From NCBI GenBank assembly GCA_036723735.1, contig DAIMGT010000039.1, positions 1 to 35,721 on the forward strand: a stretch of 35,721 nt of DNA, written 5' to 3'. Positions 16,797 through 22,651 of the stretch are shown piece by piece. Position 1 is the first letter of the stretch, and each line of letters starts with the position of its first letter. Position numbers and translations under genes: made by a program. The notes below the pieces were generated by a model, which did not search any database, was not told where the DNA came from, and was given only the letters and a program-made list of their open reading frames with translations. Origin of the DNA: UBA4656 sp002405525. GTDB lineage: Bacteria > Pseudomonadota > Gammaproteobacteria > Xanthomonadales > Ahniellaceae.

Positions 16797-17870
16797 TCAT
16801 CCAGCCTGCCGCGGCAACCCGGCCTCGTACCAGCGCTTGCTGCGATTGACCACGCGCACCACCAGCAGCATCAGCGGGACTTCGATCAGCACGCCGACCA
16901 CGGTGGCGAGCGCCGCGCCGGAGTCGAAACCGAACAGGCTGATGGCGGCGGCAACTGCGAGTTCGAAGAAGTTGCTGGCGCCGATCAGGGCCGAGGGGCA
17001 GGCCACGGCGTGCGACTCGCCGAGCCGGCGGTTGAGCCAGTAGGCGAGACCCGCGTTGAGCAGCACCTGGATCGTGATCGGCACCGCGAGCAGGGCGATA
17101 ACCAGTGGCTGGCGCAGGATCGATTCGCCCTGGAAGGCGAACAGCAGCACCAGGGTGGCGAGCAGCGCGGCCACCGACCAAGGGCCGATCGCCGCCAGCG
17201 TCCGCTCCAGTGCCTCGGTGCCCCGGCGCAGCAGCGCGCGGCGCCAGGCCTGCGCGATCACCACCGGCACCACGATGTAGAGCAACACGGACACCAGCAG
17301 GGTCTGCCACGGCACCACGATCGACGACAGGCCCAGCAGCAGGGCCACGATCGGTGCGAAGGCGAACACCATGATCGTGTCGTTGAGCGCCACCTGCGAG
17401 AGCGTGAACAGTGGGTGCCCGCCGGTGAGGCGGCTCCAGACGAAGACCATCGCGGTGCAGGGGGCCGCCGCGAGCAGGATCAGGCCGGCGACATAGGAAT
17501 CGATCTGCTCCGCCGGCAGCCACGGCGCGAACCACTCGCGGATGAACAGCCAGGCCAGCAGTGCCATCGAGAACGGCTTCACCGCCCAGTTCACGAACAG
17601 GGTCACGCCGATCCCGCGCCAGTGCCGGCGCACCTCGTGCAGCGCGCCGAAGTCCACCTTCAGCAGCATCGGGATGATCATCACCCAGATCAACGCACCC
17701 ACCGGCAGGTTGACGTTGGCGACCTCCATCCGGCCGAGGGCCTGGAACGGCGCGGGGAACCACTGGCCGAGCGCGATGCCGACCGCGATGCAGAGCGCAA
17801 CCCAGAGGGTGAGCCAGCGTTCGAACACGTTCATGGCGGCAGCCGGCGTCGACGGGGCGGGGGCTTGCAT
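16797..17870 (-). CDS. acr3: ACR3-type arsenite efflux permease
   Basis: This is a 357-residue polytopic inner-membrane protein with about ten hydrophobic helices, of the BASS/ACR3 superfamily and unrelated to the ArsB family of E. coli. The hallmark helix is AAAPCTAMVFVWSRLTGG, with the essential Cys138. The conserved Glu of GVLIEVPLML and the motif VNWAVKPFSMALLAW are also present. It exports As(III), the product of the ArsC encoded just upstream, driven by the proton-motive force. I chose the start at 17870, 10 bases after the arsC stop. An internal ATG at 17834 (MNVFERWLT) would remove only a Pro/Ala-rich leader and is equally possible. It is the last gene of the arsR-arsC-acr3 operon. 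Confidence 0.93.
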   Translation of the reverse strand: MQAPAPSTPAAAMNVFERWLTLWVALCIAVGIALGQWFPAPFQALGRMEVANVNLPVGALIWVMIIPMLLKVDFGALHEVRRHWRGIGVTLFVNWAVKPFSMALLAWLFIREWFAPWLPAEQIDSYVAGLILLAAAPCTAMVFVWSRLTGGHPLFTLSQVALNDTIMVFAFAPIVALLLGLSSIVVPWQTLLVSVLLYIVVPVVIAQAWRRALLRRGTEALERTLAAIGPWSVAALLATLVLLFAFQGESILRQPLVIALLAVPITIQVLLNAGLAYWLNRRLGESHAVACPSALIGASNFFELAVAAAISLFGFDSGAALATVVGVLIEVPLMLLVVRVVNRSKRWYEAGLPRQAG

Positions 17871-17880
17871 CGCTCAGTCC

Positions 17881-18387
17881 TCAACTGCGCGCGATCGCGG
17901 CCAGGGACTCGCCCAGGGCGTCGCGATCCATGCGCTCCAGCGGCAGTGCGAGCAACTGGAGCATGCGATAGCCCAGCGCCTGGCGCGTGAGTTCGAAGGC
18001 GCGCCGCCGGCCGGCGTCGCCCCCTTCGGCGTTGGACGGATCCGGATAGCCCCAGTGCACGCGCACCGGCCGTGCGTCGCCGGGGCCGACGAACACCGGG
18101 CAGGTTTCCGCGGCGGCGCTGTCGCAGACCGTGATCACGATCGACAGCGGCGGCGCGCCGGGCTGCGCGAACGCGTCCCAGGACTTGCTGTGCAGGCCCG
18201 TGGTGTCGATGCCGGCGCCCGCGAGTACCTCAAGCGCGAAGGGATTGACGCGACCGGCCGGCGCGCTGCCGGCGCTGTGCGCACGCACGTCGCGGCCGAG
18301 GCGCGCGGCCCAGTGGTTGAGCATCGCCTCGGCGAGCACGCTGCGGGCGGAGTTGTGGGTACACAGCACGAGCACGTGGATCGTCAT
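17881..18387 (-). CDS. arsC: arsenate reductase, low-molecular-weight phosphatase type
   Basis: This 168-residue enzyme reduces As(V) to As(III). The phosphatase P-loop is C9-THNSA-R15 in MTIHVLVLCTHNSARS. The two recycling cysteines, C88 and C96, sit in VCDSAAAETCPVF, and the general acid is Asp116 in YPDPS. This CxxNxxRS plus CDxAxxxCP pattern marks the LMW-PTP-fold ArsC class, which uses thioredoxin or glutaredoxin/glutathione-type recycling and not the E. coli ArsC fold. Its ATG overlaps the arsR stop by four bases (ATGA), pointing to translational coupling. The As(III) product would be exported by the acr3 product encoded 10 bases downstream. Confidence 0.94.
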   Translation of the reverse strand: MTIHVLVLCTHNSARSVLAEAMLNHWAARLGRDVRAHSAGSAPAGRVNPFALEVLAGAGIDTTGLHSKSWDAFAQPGAPPLSIVITVCDSAAAETCPVFVGPGDARPVRVHWGYPDPSNAEGGDAGRRRAFELTRQALGYRMLQLLALPLERMDRDALGESLAAIARS

Positions 18388-18749
18388 CGCGGGGTTCCGT
18401 GGGTGGTCCGGCGGCGGGCTGCGGGCGCCTTGCGCGCGCCCGGGCGCGCCTGCGGCCGGCACGGCCTGCCGCCGCAGCAGTGGTCGGTGAGGTAGGCCAT
18501 CAGCGCGTCCATCCGCGCGAGGTCCGGGCGGTAATGCAGCCGGCGCCCGTCGCGCACGGCGATCGCGAGCCCGCTGTCGACCAGTTCGCGCAGGTGGAAC
18601 GACAGGGTTGAGGCAGGGATGCCGAGCCGGTCGCAAAGTTCGCCCGGCGTCGGCCCGCGGTCGGCATCGGCGACGAGGGCGCGGAAGACGCGCAGGCGCG
18701 CCTCCTGGGCCAGCGCGCCGAGCGCGCGGACGGCGATCGACATTTCCAT
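18384..18749 (-). CDS. arsR: ArsR/SmtB-family arsenite-responsive repressor
   Basis: This 121-residue winged-helix repressor begins MEMSIAVRALGALAQEARLRVFRALV. The recognition helix region is GELCDRLGIPASTLSFHLREL and the wing is LAIAVRDGRRLHYRPD. It lacks the E. coli-type CVC site in the recognition helix. Instead it carries Cys91, Cys92 and Cys97 near the C-terminus (DHCCGGRPC), resembling the CC...C As(III) site of the Acidithiobacillus ferrooxidans ArsR. It should repress the arsR-arsC-acr3 operon until As(III) binds. I chose the start at 18749; longer upstream readings are Arg-rich and run through REP sequence. TTCCGGAA just before the start is a small palindrome that might be part of an operator. 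Confidence 0.92.
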   Translation of the reverse strand: MEMSIAVRALGALAQEARLRVFRALVADADRGPTPGELCDRLGIPASTLSFHLRELVDSGLAIAVRDGRRLHYRPDLARMDALMAYLTDHCCGGRPCRPQARPGARKAPAARRRTTHGTPR

Positions 18750-18826
18750 GGTTCCGGAAACATAGCGCGAAACCGCGGCGCCGCGCCACCGCACGCGGCG
18801 CCGCAGCGCAAGAGGCGGACGCCCTG

Positions 18827-18906
18827 AGGGAGCGGCGCGCGCGGCGCGGTGCTTTCTTGCGATCCCGCGGGGCACCCCGGTCGCGCTGCACGCAGCGCTC
18901 CTGCGA
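18827..18906. repeat. REP-like doublet between arsR and the HD-domain gene
   Basis: A left unit beginning GGGAGCGGCGCG (about 18827-18850) faces an inverted right unit. Read on the minus strand, the right unit is GCAGGAGCGCTGCGTGCAGC followed by GCGACCG (about 18880-18906). The right unit has a 6-bp stem (18883-18888 with 18893-18898). Head and tail match the family at 3390-3476, but the two arms have diverged more. It may also serve as the 3' end of the HD-domain gene. Confidence 0.55.
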
Positions 18907-18934
18907 CGCAGCGCCGCACTCACCCGTCGCGCGC

Positions 18935-19981
18935 TCAGGCCGCTTCGGCGAGCTTCAGGTGCGCCTCGAGGACCTGCTCGCCCGTGCAGTCGCGCGCGTC
19001 ACCGAAGCGCTCGCGCAGCAGGCGGGCCAGCGTGCGCACGCGCGAGGCGTTGCCGTCCTTGCCCGGGGCGAACGCCGCCGCACCGATGTCCGAACAGAAC
19101 CGGTGCAGTTCGAAGAAATAGCGTTCCTGGCCGTCGGTCAGGAACTTCAGCACCGGCGGGCCGCTGTCCGCCGACGCCAGCGGGCGATGGCAGCGCATCT
19201 CGCGTTCGGCGGCCAGCCGGGCCGCGCTGGCGGCGAACTCGGTGAAGCGCTCGCCCACGTTGGCGGTGTCGAGGTCGGACGCGATCAGGGCCAGCTTCAC
19301 CGCGCGCAGGGCGGCCGCGTCGGCGCGCCAACCGGGCATCGCCTGGTCCAGCGCCGCGTCGAGGTGCGGGGCGAGCGGGCCGCCGGTGTGCACGGCTTCG
19401 GCAGGGTTGAACGAGGGCGCGCGAGGGCTGGCGTCGAAGGTGCTGCCGGCGATCGTCACCTCCATCGCCACGAACAGTTCGCGGTCGCTGGAAGGGTCGA
19501 AGCCGGCGGCGACGAGGATGCGGTGCGTCTCGGCCATGCTGGCCGCCTCGTTGCTGCCGATCCCGTGACGGAAACGCTGGTCTTCGCGCTGGCGCAGGTC
19601 GTGGCAGGTGGCGAACAACGACAGCGCCAGCCAGTCGCTGCCGGGCAGAGCCTGTACGCCTATCTGTCCCAGTACGCGCCCGAGTCGGCGGTCGAGGATC
19701 TCGAGCGCGTGGTCCTCGTTGTGGTAGTCGTGGAAGTCGTTCCCGAAGGTGCCGTGGCGAAGGCCGAGCCGGGCCAGCGCCAGCAGCACCGCGTTCTCCG
19801 CGCGATCCAGGTAGGCCTGCGCACCATCTCCGTACGCGCCCTGGTAGAGCGCGCGCCGCCGCCGCAGGAGGTGCGGCACGTCGGGCCTCCGCTCGGCGAT
19901 CAGGCGCCGTGCGCTCTCCGGGTCGGGCAACTCGCGCTCGACCGCGTCTGGCGGGAACTCCTCGGCAAGTCCGGTGATCAC
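18935..19981 (-). CDS. HD-type metal-dependent hydrolase of unknown substrate
   Basis: I do not recognise a named family. The product (348 residues from the GTG at 19981) is soluble, with no signal peptide. It shows an HD-superfamily signature: YHNEDHALEIL (His ligands), FATCHDLRQRE (HD pair) and ASDLDTANVG (distal Asp). HNEDHA, followed by CHD and GSNEAASMAETHRIL, resembles the metal site of cyclic-nucleotide phosphodiesterases (HNxxHA ... HDxxH ... N), so a nucleotide or phosphoester substrate is a reasonable guess. The C-terminal part (FLTDGQERYFFELHRFCSDIG) is also conserved-looking. The start is uncertain. GTG 19981 keeps the protein-like N-terminus, whereas GTG 19879 has a better ribosome site (GGAGG, 6 bases away) and gives 314 residues. 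The gene stands alone between the ars operon and radC. Confidence 0.6.
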   Translation of the reverse strand: MITGLAEEFPPDAVERELPDPESARRLIAERRPDVPHLLRRRRALYQGAYGDGAQAYLDRAENAVLLALARLGLRHGTFGNDFHDYHNEDHALEILDRRLGRVLGQIGVQALPGSDWLALSLFATCHDLRQREDQRFRHGIGSNEAASMAETHRILVAAGFDPSSDRELFVAMEVTIAGSTFDASPRAPSFNPAEAVHTGGPLAPHLDAALDQAMPGWRADAAALRAVKLALIASDLDTANVGERFTEFAASAARLAAEREMRCHRPLASADSGPPVLKFLTDGQERYFFELHRFCSDIGAAAFAPGKDGNASRVRTLARLLRERFGDARDCTGEQVLEAHLKLAEAA

Positions 19982-20011
19982 GCGCGGTCGGGCGGCGGCT
20001 GGGTTGTCTGG

Positions 20012-20036
20012 AGTATAGGGGGGGGGGAATTGTGAA
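20012..20036 (-). promoter_or_regulatory. possible promoter of the HD-type gene with a 10-G tract
   Basis: On the minus strand TTCACA (20031-20036) is followed by a spacer containing ten consecutive C residues (20018-20027), then TATACT (20012-20017), a good -10. The present spacer is 13 bases, short of the usual 17. A start of transcription near 20005 would place the GTG at 19981 some 25 bases downstream. Confidence 0.4.
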
Positions 20037-20061
20037 GGGAATCGGGTAGGGAGGGAGGTGC

Positions 20062-20100
20062 GACCGCTCGAGAAGCCCGCGGTGCGGGCGCCGCTCCCAC
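20062..20100 (-). repeat. REP-like palindrome downstream of radC
   Basis: On the minus strand GTGGGAGCGGC is followed by a small hairpin (GCCCGC, 3-base loop, GCGGGC at 20075-20089) and GAGCGGTCG. It shares the GGGAGCGG head with the other REP units but its tail has diverged. It lies about 40 bases past the radC stop. Confidence 0.45.
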
Positions 20101-20139
20101 CGAGCCGGCCAGCGCCGCGGCGGGGTCGTGGCACTGGAG

Positions 20140-20814
20140 TCACAGCAACCCGCGCTCCGCCATCGACAGCGGCTGTTCATCGCCGACCACGAAGTGGTCC
20201 AGCACGCGGACGTCGATCAGGGCCAGGGCATCGGCCAGGCGGCGGGTGATGGCGACGTCGGCGGCGCTGGGCTCCGCGACGCCCGAAGGGTGATTGTGGG
20301 CGCAGATCACCGCTGCCGCATTGTGGGCCAGTGCGCGGCGCACGACCTCGCGCGGGTGGACCGAGGCGCCGTCGATGGTGCCGCGGAACATCTCCTCGGT
20401 GGCGATCACGCGGTGCCGGTTGTCGAGGAATATGCAGGCGAACACCTCGTAGGGGTACGGCCGCAGCCAGGCGCGCAGGAAGGCCGCGCTGTCGCGTGGG
20501 CTGGACAGCGTGGCGCCGCGCGCGCAGGCCGATTCCAGCGCGCGGCGCGACAGTTCCGCCGCGGCGCGCAGTTGCGCATGCTTGGCCGGACCGATGCCCG
20601 GCGCCGCGGTGACGTCGGACTCGCCGGCGCCAAGCAAGCCCGCCAGCCCGCCGAAGCGCACGATCAGCGCGCGCGCGAGGTCGAGCGCGCTGGCGCCACG
20701 GTGGCCGGTGCGCAGGAACAGCGCGAGCAGTTCCGCGTCCGACAGCGCGGCGGGTCCGAGGCGGGCGAGCCGCTCGCGCGGGCGGTCGTGGGCGGGCAGG
20801 TCGTGGATTCGCAT
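20140..20814 (-). CDS. radC: RadC/JAMM-domain protein
   Basis: This 224-residue protein has the two-part RadC architecture. An N-terminal helix-hairpin-helix region at about 15-95 includes PRERLARLGPAALSDAELLALFLRTGHRG and APGIGPAKHAQLRAA. The C-terminal JAB/MPN (JAMM) metalloprotease-like domain has the zinc motif AHNHPSGVAEPSAAD with an upstream EVFACIFLDNRHRVI. Despite the name, no repair role has been firmly shown for the family, and its molecular substrate is unknown. radC divergent from coaBC and dut is a common gammaproteobacterial arrangement. It shares a 95-base intergenic region with coaBC. Confidence 0.95.
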   Translation of the reverse strand: MRIHDLPAHDRPRERLARLGPAALSDAELLALFLRTGHRGASALDLARALIVRFGGLAGLLGAGESDVTAAPGIGPAKHAQLRAAAELSRRALESACARGATLSSPRDSAAFLRAWLRPYPYEVFACIFLDNRHRVIATEEMFRGTIDGASVHPREVVRRALAHNAAAVICAHNHPSGVAEPSAADVAITRRLADALALIDVRVLDHFVVGDEQPLSMAERGLL

Positions 20815-20909
20815 GGCCCATCCTCGCCCCGGCGCCGGCGCGCGTCGGCCGGCCGGCGGCGCGTATTGCGGTAGGCTTGCGCCGCGGCATTGCGTCGGAG
20901 ATCGCTTAC

Positions 20910-22139
20910 ATGGGTTCGCTCGAGGGCGCCCGCGTCCTGCTCGGCGTCAGCGGCGGTATCGCCGCCTACAAGGCGGCCGACCTGGTGCGCCGACTGCGCG
21001 AGGCTGGCGCCGAGGTGCGCGTGGTGATGACCGCCGGTGCGCGGCGGTTCGTCACCCCGTTGACCTTCCAGGCGCTCAGCGGCCACCCGGTCCGCGACGA
21101 GATCTGGGACCCGGCGGCGGAAGCCGCGATGGGGCACATCGAACTCGCGCGCTGGGCCGACCTGGTGCTGGTCGCACCGGCCAGCGCCGGCATCATCGCG
21201 CGGCTCGCCCACGGGCTGGCCGACGACCTGCTGTCCACCCTGTGCCTCGCCACCGCCGCGCCGCTGTTCGTCGCGCCGGCGATGAACCAGCAGATGTGGT
21301 TCCATCCTGCGACCCAGGCCAACGTCGGCACGCTGGCGGCGCGCGGCGCGGTGATGCTCGGGCCGGGTCGCGGCGACCAGGCCTGCGGGGAGTCCGGCCC
21401 GGGTCGCCTGCTCGAGCCGCCGGCCATCGTCGAGCGCCTCGCTGCCGCGCGCGCGCCCGGCCCGCTGACCGGTCGCGTGGTGGTGGTCAGCGCCGGACCG
21501 ACCTTCGAGGACCTCGATCCGGTGCGCTTCATCGGCAACCGCAGTTCCGGGCGCATGGGTTTCGCCATCGCCGGCGCGGCTGCGGCCGCCGGCGCGCAGG
21601 TGCGTCTCGTCGCCGGCCCGGTCCACCTGGCGACGCCGCCGCGGGTGCAGCGCATCGACGTGCGCAGCGCGCGCGAGATGCACGCCGCCGTGCTGGCCGC
21701 GGTTACCGGCGCCGACGTCTATGTCGGCGCCGCCGCGGTTGCCGACTTCCGTCCACTGCACCGCGTCGCGGACAAGATCAAGAAAGTGGAGGGGCGGCCG
21801 CCACCAGCGCTTGCGCTGGAACACACCGAGGACATCCTCGCTGCAGTCGCTTCGCTGCCCGATCGGCCGTTCACGGTCGGTTTCGCCGCCGAAACCGCGG
21901 ATGTCGAGGCGCACGCGCGCGGCAAGCTGTCGCGCAAGCGGCTGGACCTGGTGTGCGCCAACCGGGTCGGCGTGCCGGGCGAGGGGTTCGAGGCCGAGGA
22001 GAACGCGCTGGTCGTGCTGGGCGGCGACGGATTCCGGCTCGACCTCGGGCGGGCGCCCAAGCCGGTGCTCGCCGCGCGGCTGGTGGAACTGCTCGCGCAG
22101 CGAGTTGCGGCCCGGGCCGGCTTCGGGGGACGCACGTGA
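20910..22139 (+). CDS. coaBC: bifunctional phosphopantothenoylcysteine decarboxylase / phosphopantothenate-cysteine ligase
   Basis: This 409-residue fusion enzyme of coenzyme A synthesis joins cysteine to 4'-phosphopantothenate (CoaB) and then decarboxylates the product (CoaC). The flavoprotein CoaC half (about 1-185) has GVSGGIAAYKAADLVRRL, the substrate motif APAMNQQMW and the flexible loop ACGESGPGRLLEP with its catalytic Cys. The CoaB half has VVVVSAGPTFEDLDPVRFIGNRSSGRMG, ADKIKK and the C-terminal DLVCANRVG. I chose the ATG at 20910 because CGGAG lies about 10 bases upstream and MGSLEGARVLLGVSGGIAAY fits the family. Its stop overlaps the dut start by four bases (GTGA), so the two are translated together. 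Confidence 0.97.
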   Translation: MGSLEGARVLLGVSGGIAAYKAADLVRRLREAGAEVRVVMTAGARRFVTPLTFQALSGHPVRDEIWDPAAEAAMGHIELARWADLVLVAPASAGIIARLAHGLADDLLSTLCLATAAPLFVAPAMNQQMWFHPATQANVGTLAARGAVMLGPGRGDQACGESGPGRLLEPPAIVERLAAARAPGPLTGRVVVVSAGPTFEDLDPVRFIGNRSSGRMGFAIAGAAAAAGAQVRLVAGPVHLATPPRVQRIDVRSAREMHAAVLAAVTGADVYVGAAAVADFRPLHRVADKIKKVEGRPPPALALEHTEDILAAVASLPDRPFTVGFAAETADVEAHARGKLSRKRLDLVCANRVGVPGEGFEAEENALVVLGGDGFRLDLGRAPKPVLAARLVELLAQRVAARAGFGGRT

Positions 22140-22591
22140 TCGAGGTCGAACTCAGGGTGCTCGACGCGCGGATCGGCAGCGAGTGGCCGCTGCCGGCCCA
22201 CGCCACGCCCGGCAGCGCCGGCATGGACCTTCGCGCCTGCCTCGACGCCCCGCTGGAACTCGCGCCGGGGGCGACGGCCCTGATCTCGTCGGGGATCGCC
22301 ATCCATCTCGCCGACCCCGGGCATGCGGCGGTGGTCCTGCCGCGCTCGGGTCTGGGCCACCGGCACGGACTGGTACTGGGCAACCTGGTGGGGCTGATCG
22401 ACTCCGACTACCAGGGCCCGCTGATGATCTCGTGCTGGAACCGCTCTCACGTCCCGTTTACCATCCGCCCGGGAGATCGCATCGCACAACTGGTCGTGGT
22501 GCCCGTCGCGCGGGCCCGGTTCCGGGCGGTGGACGTTTTCGCCGCAAGCCATCGCGGCGACGGCGGCTTCGGCCACACCGGACGCGACTGA
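22136..22591 (+). CDS. dut: deoxyuridine 5'-triphosphate nucleotidohydrolase (dUTPase)
   Basis: This trimeric enzyme hydrolyses dUTP to dUMP and pyrophosphate, keeping uracil out of DNA and feeding dTMP synthesis. The 151 residues are the usual length, and all five motifs are present: I (GSAGMDLRA), II (LPRSGLGHRHG), III (GNLVGLIDSDYQGPL), IV (RPGDRIAQLVVVPV) and V (RGDGGFGHTG). The start is a GTG that overlaps the coaBC stop (GTGA), giving VIEVELRVLDARIG, a normal N-terminus. coaBC-dut-algC is a conserved run in Pseudomonas and Xanthomonadales. Confidence 0.97.
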   Translation: MIEVELRVLDARIGSEWPLPAHATPGSAGMDLRACLDAPLELAPGATALISSGIAIHLADPGHAAVVLPRSGLGHRHGLVLGNLVGLIDSDYQGPLMISCWNRSHVPFTIRPGDRIAQLVVVPVARARFRAVDVFAASHRGDGGFGHTGRD

Positions 22592-22651
22592 CGTGTTGCC
22601 GACCCCGCGCCGCGGCCGCCCCGGTCGTCAATCGCCAAGGACCCGCATCGC

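Noticed and set aside
20510..22135. Plus-strand frame upstream of and continuous with dut
   Set aside because: The upstream part is Arg/Ala-rich, overlaps radC antisense and coaBC in another frame, and has no domain. dut starts at the GTG at 22136.
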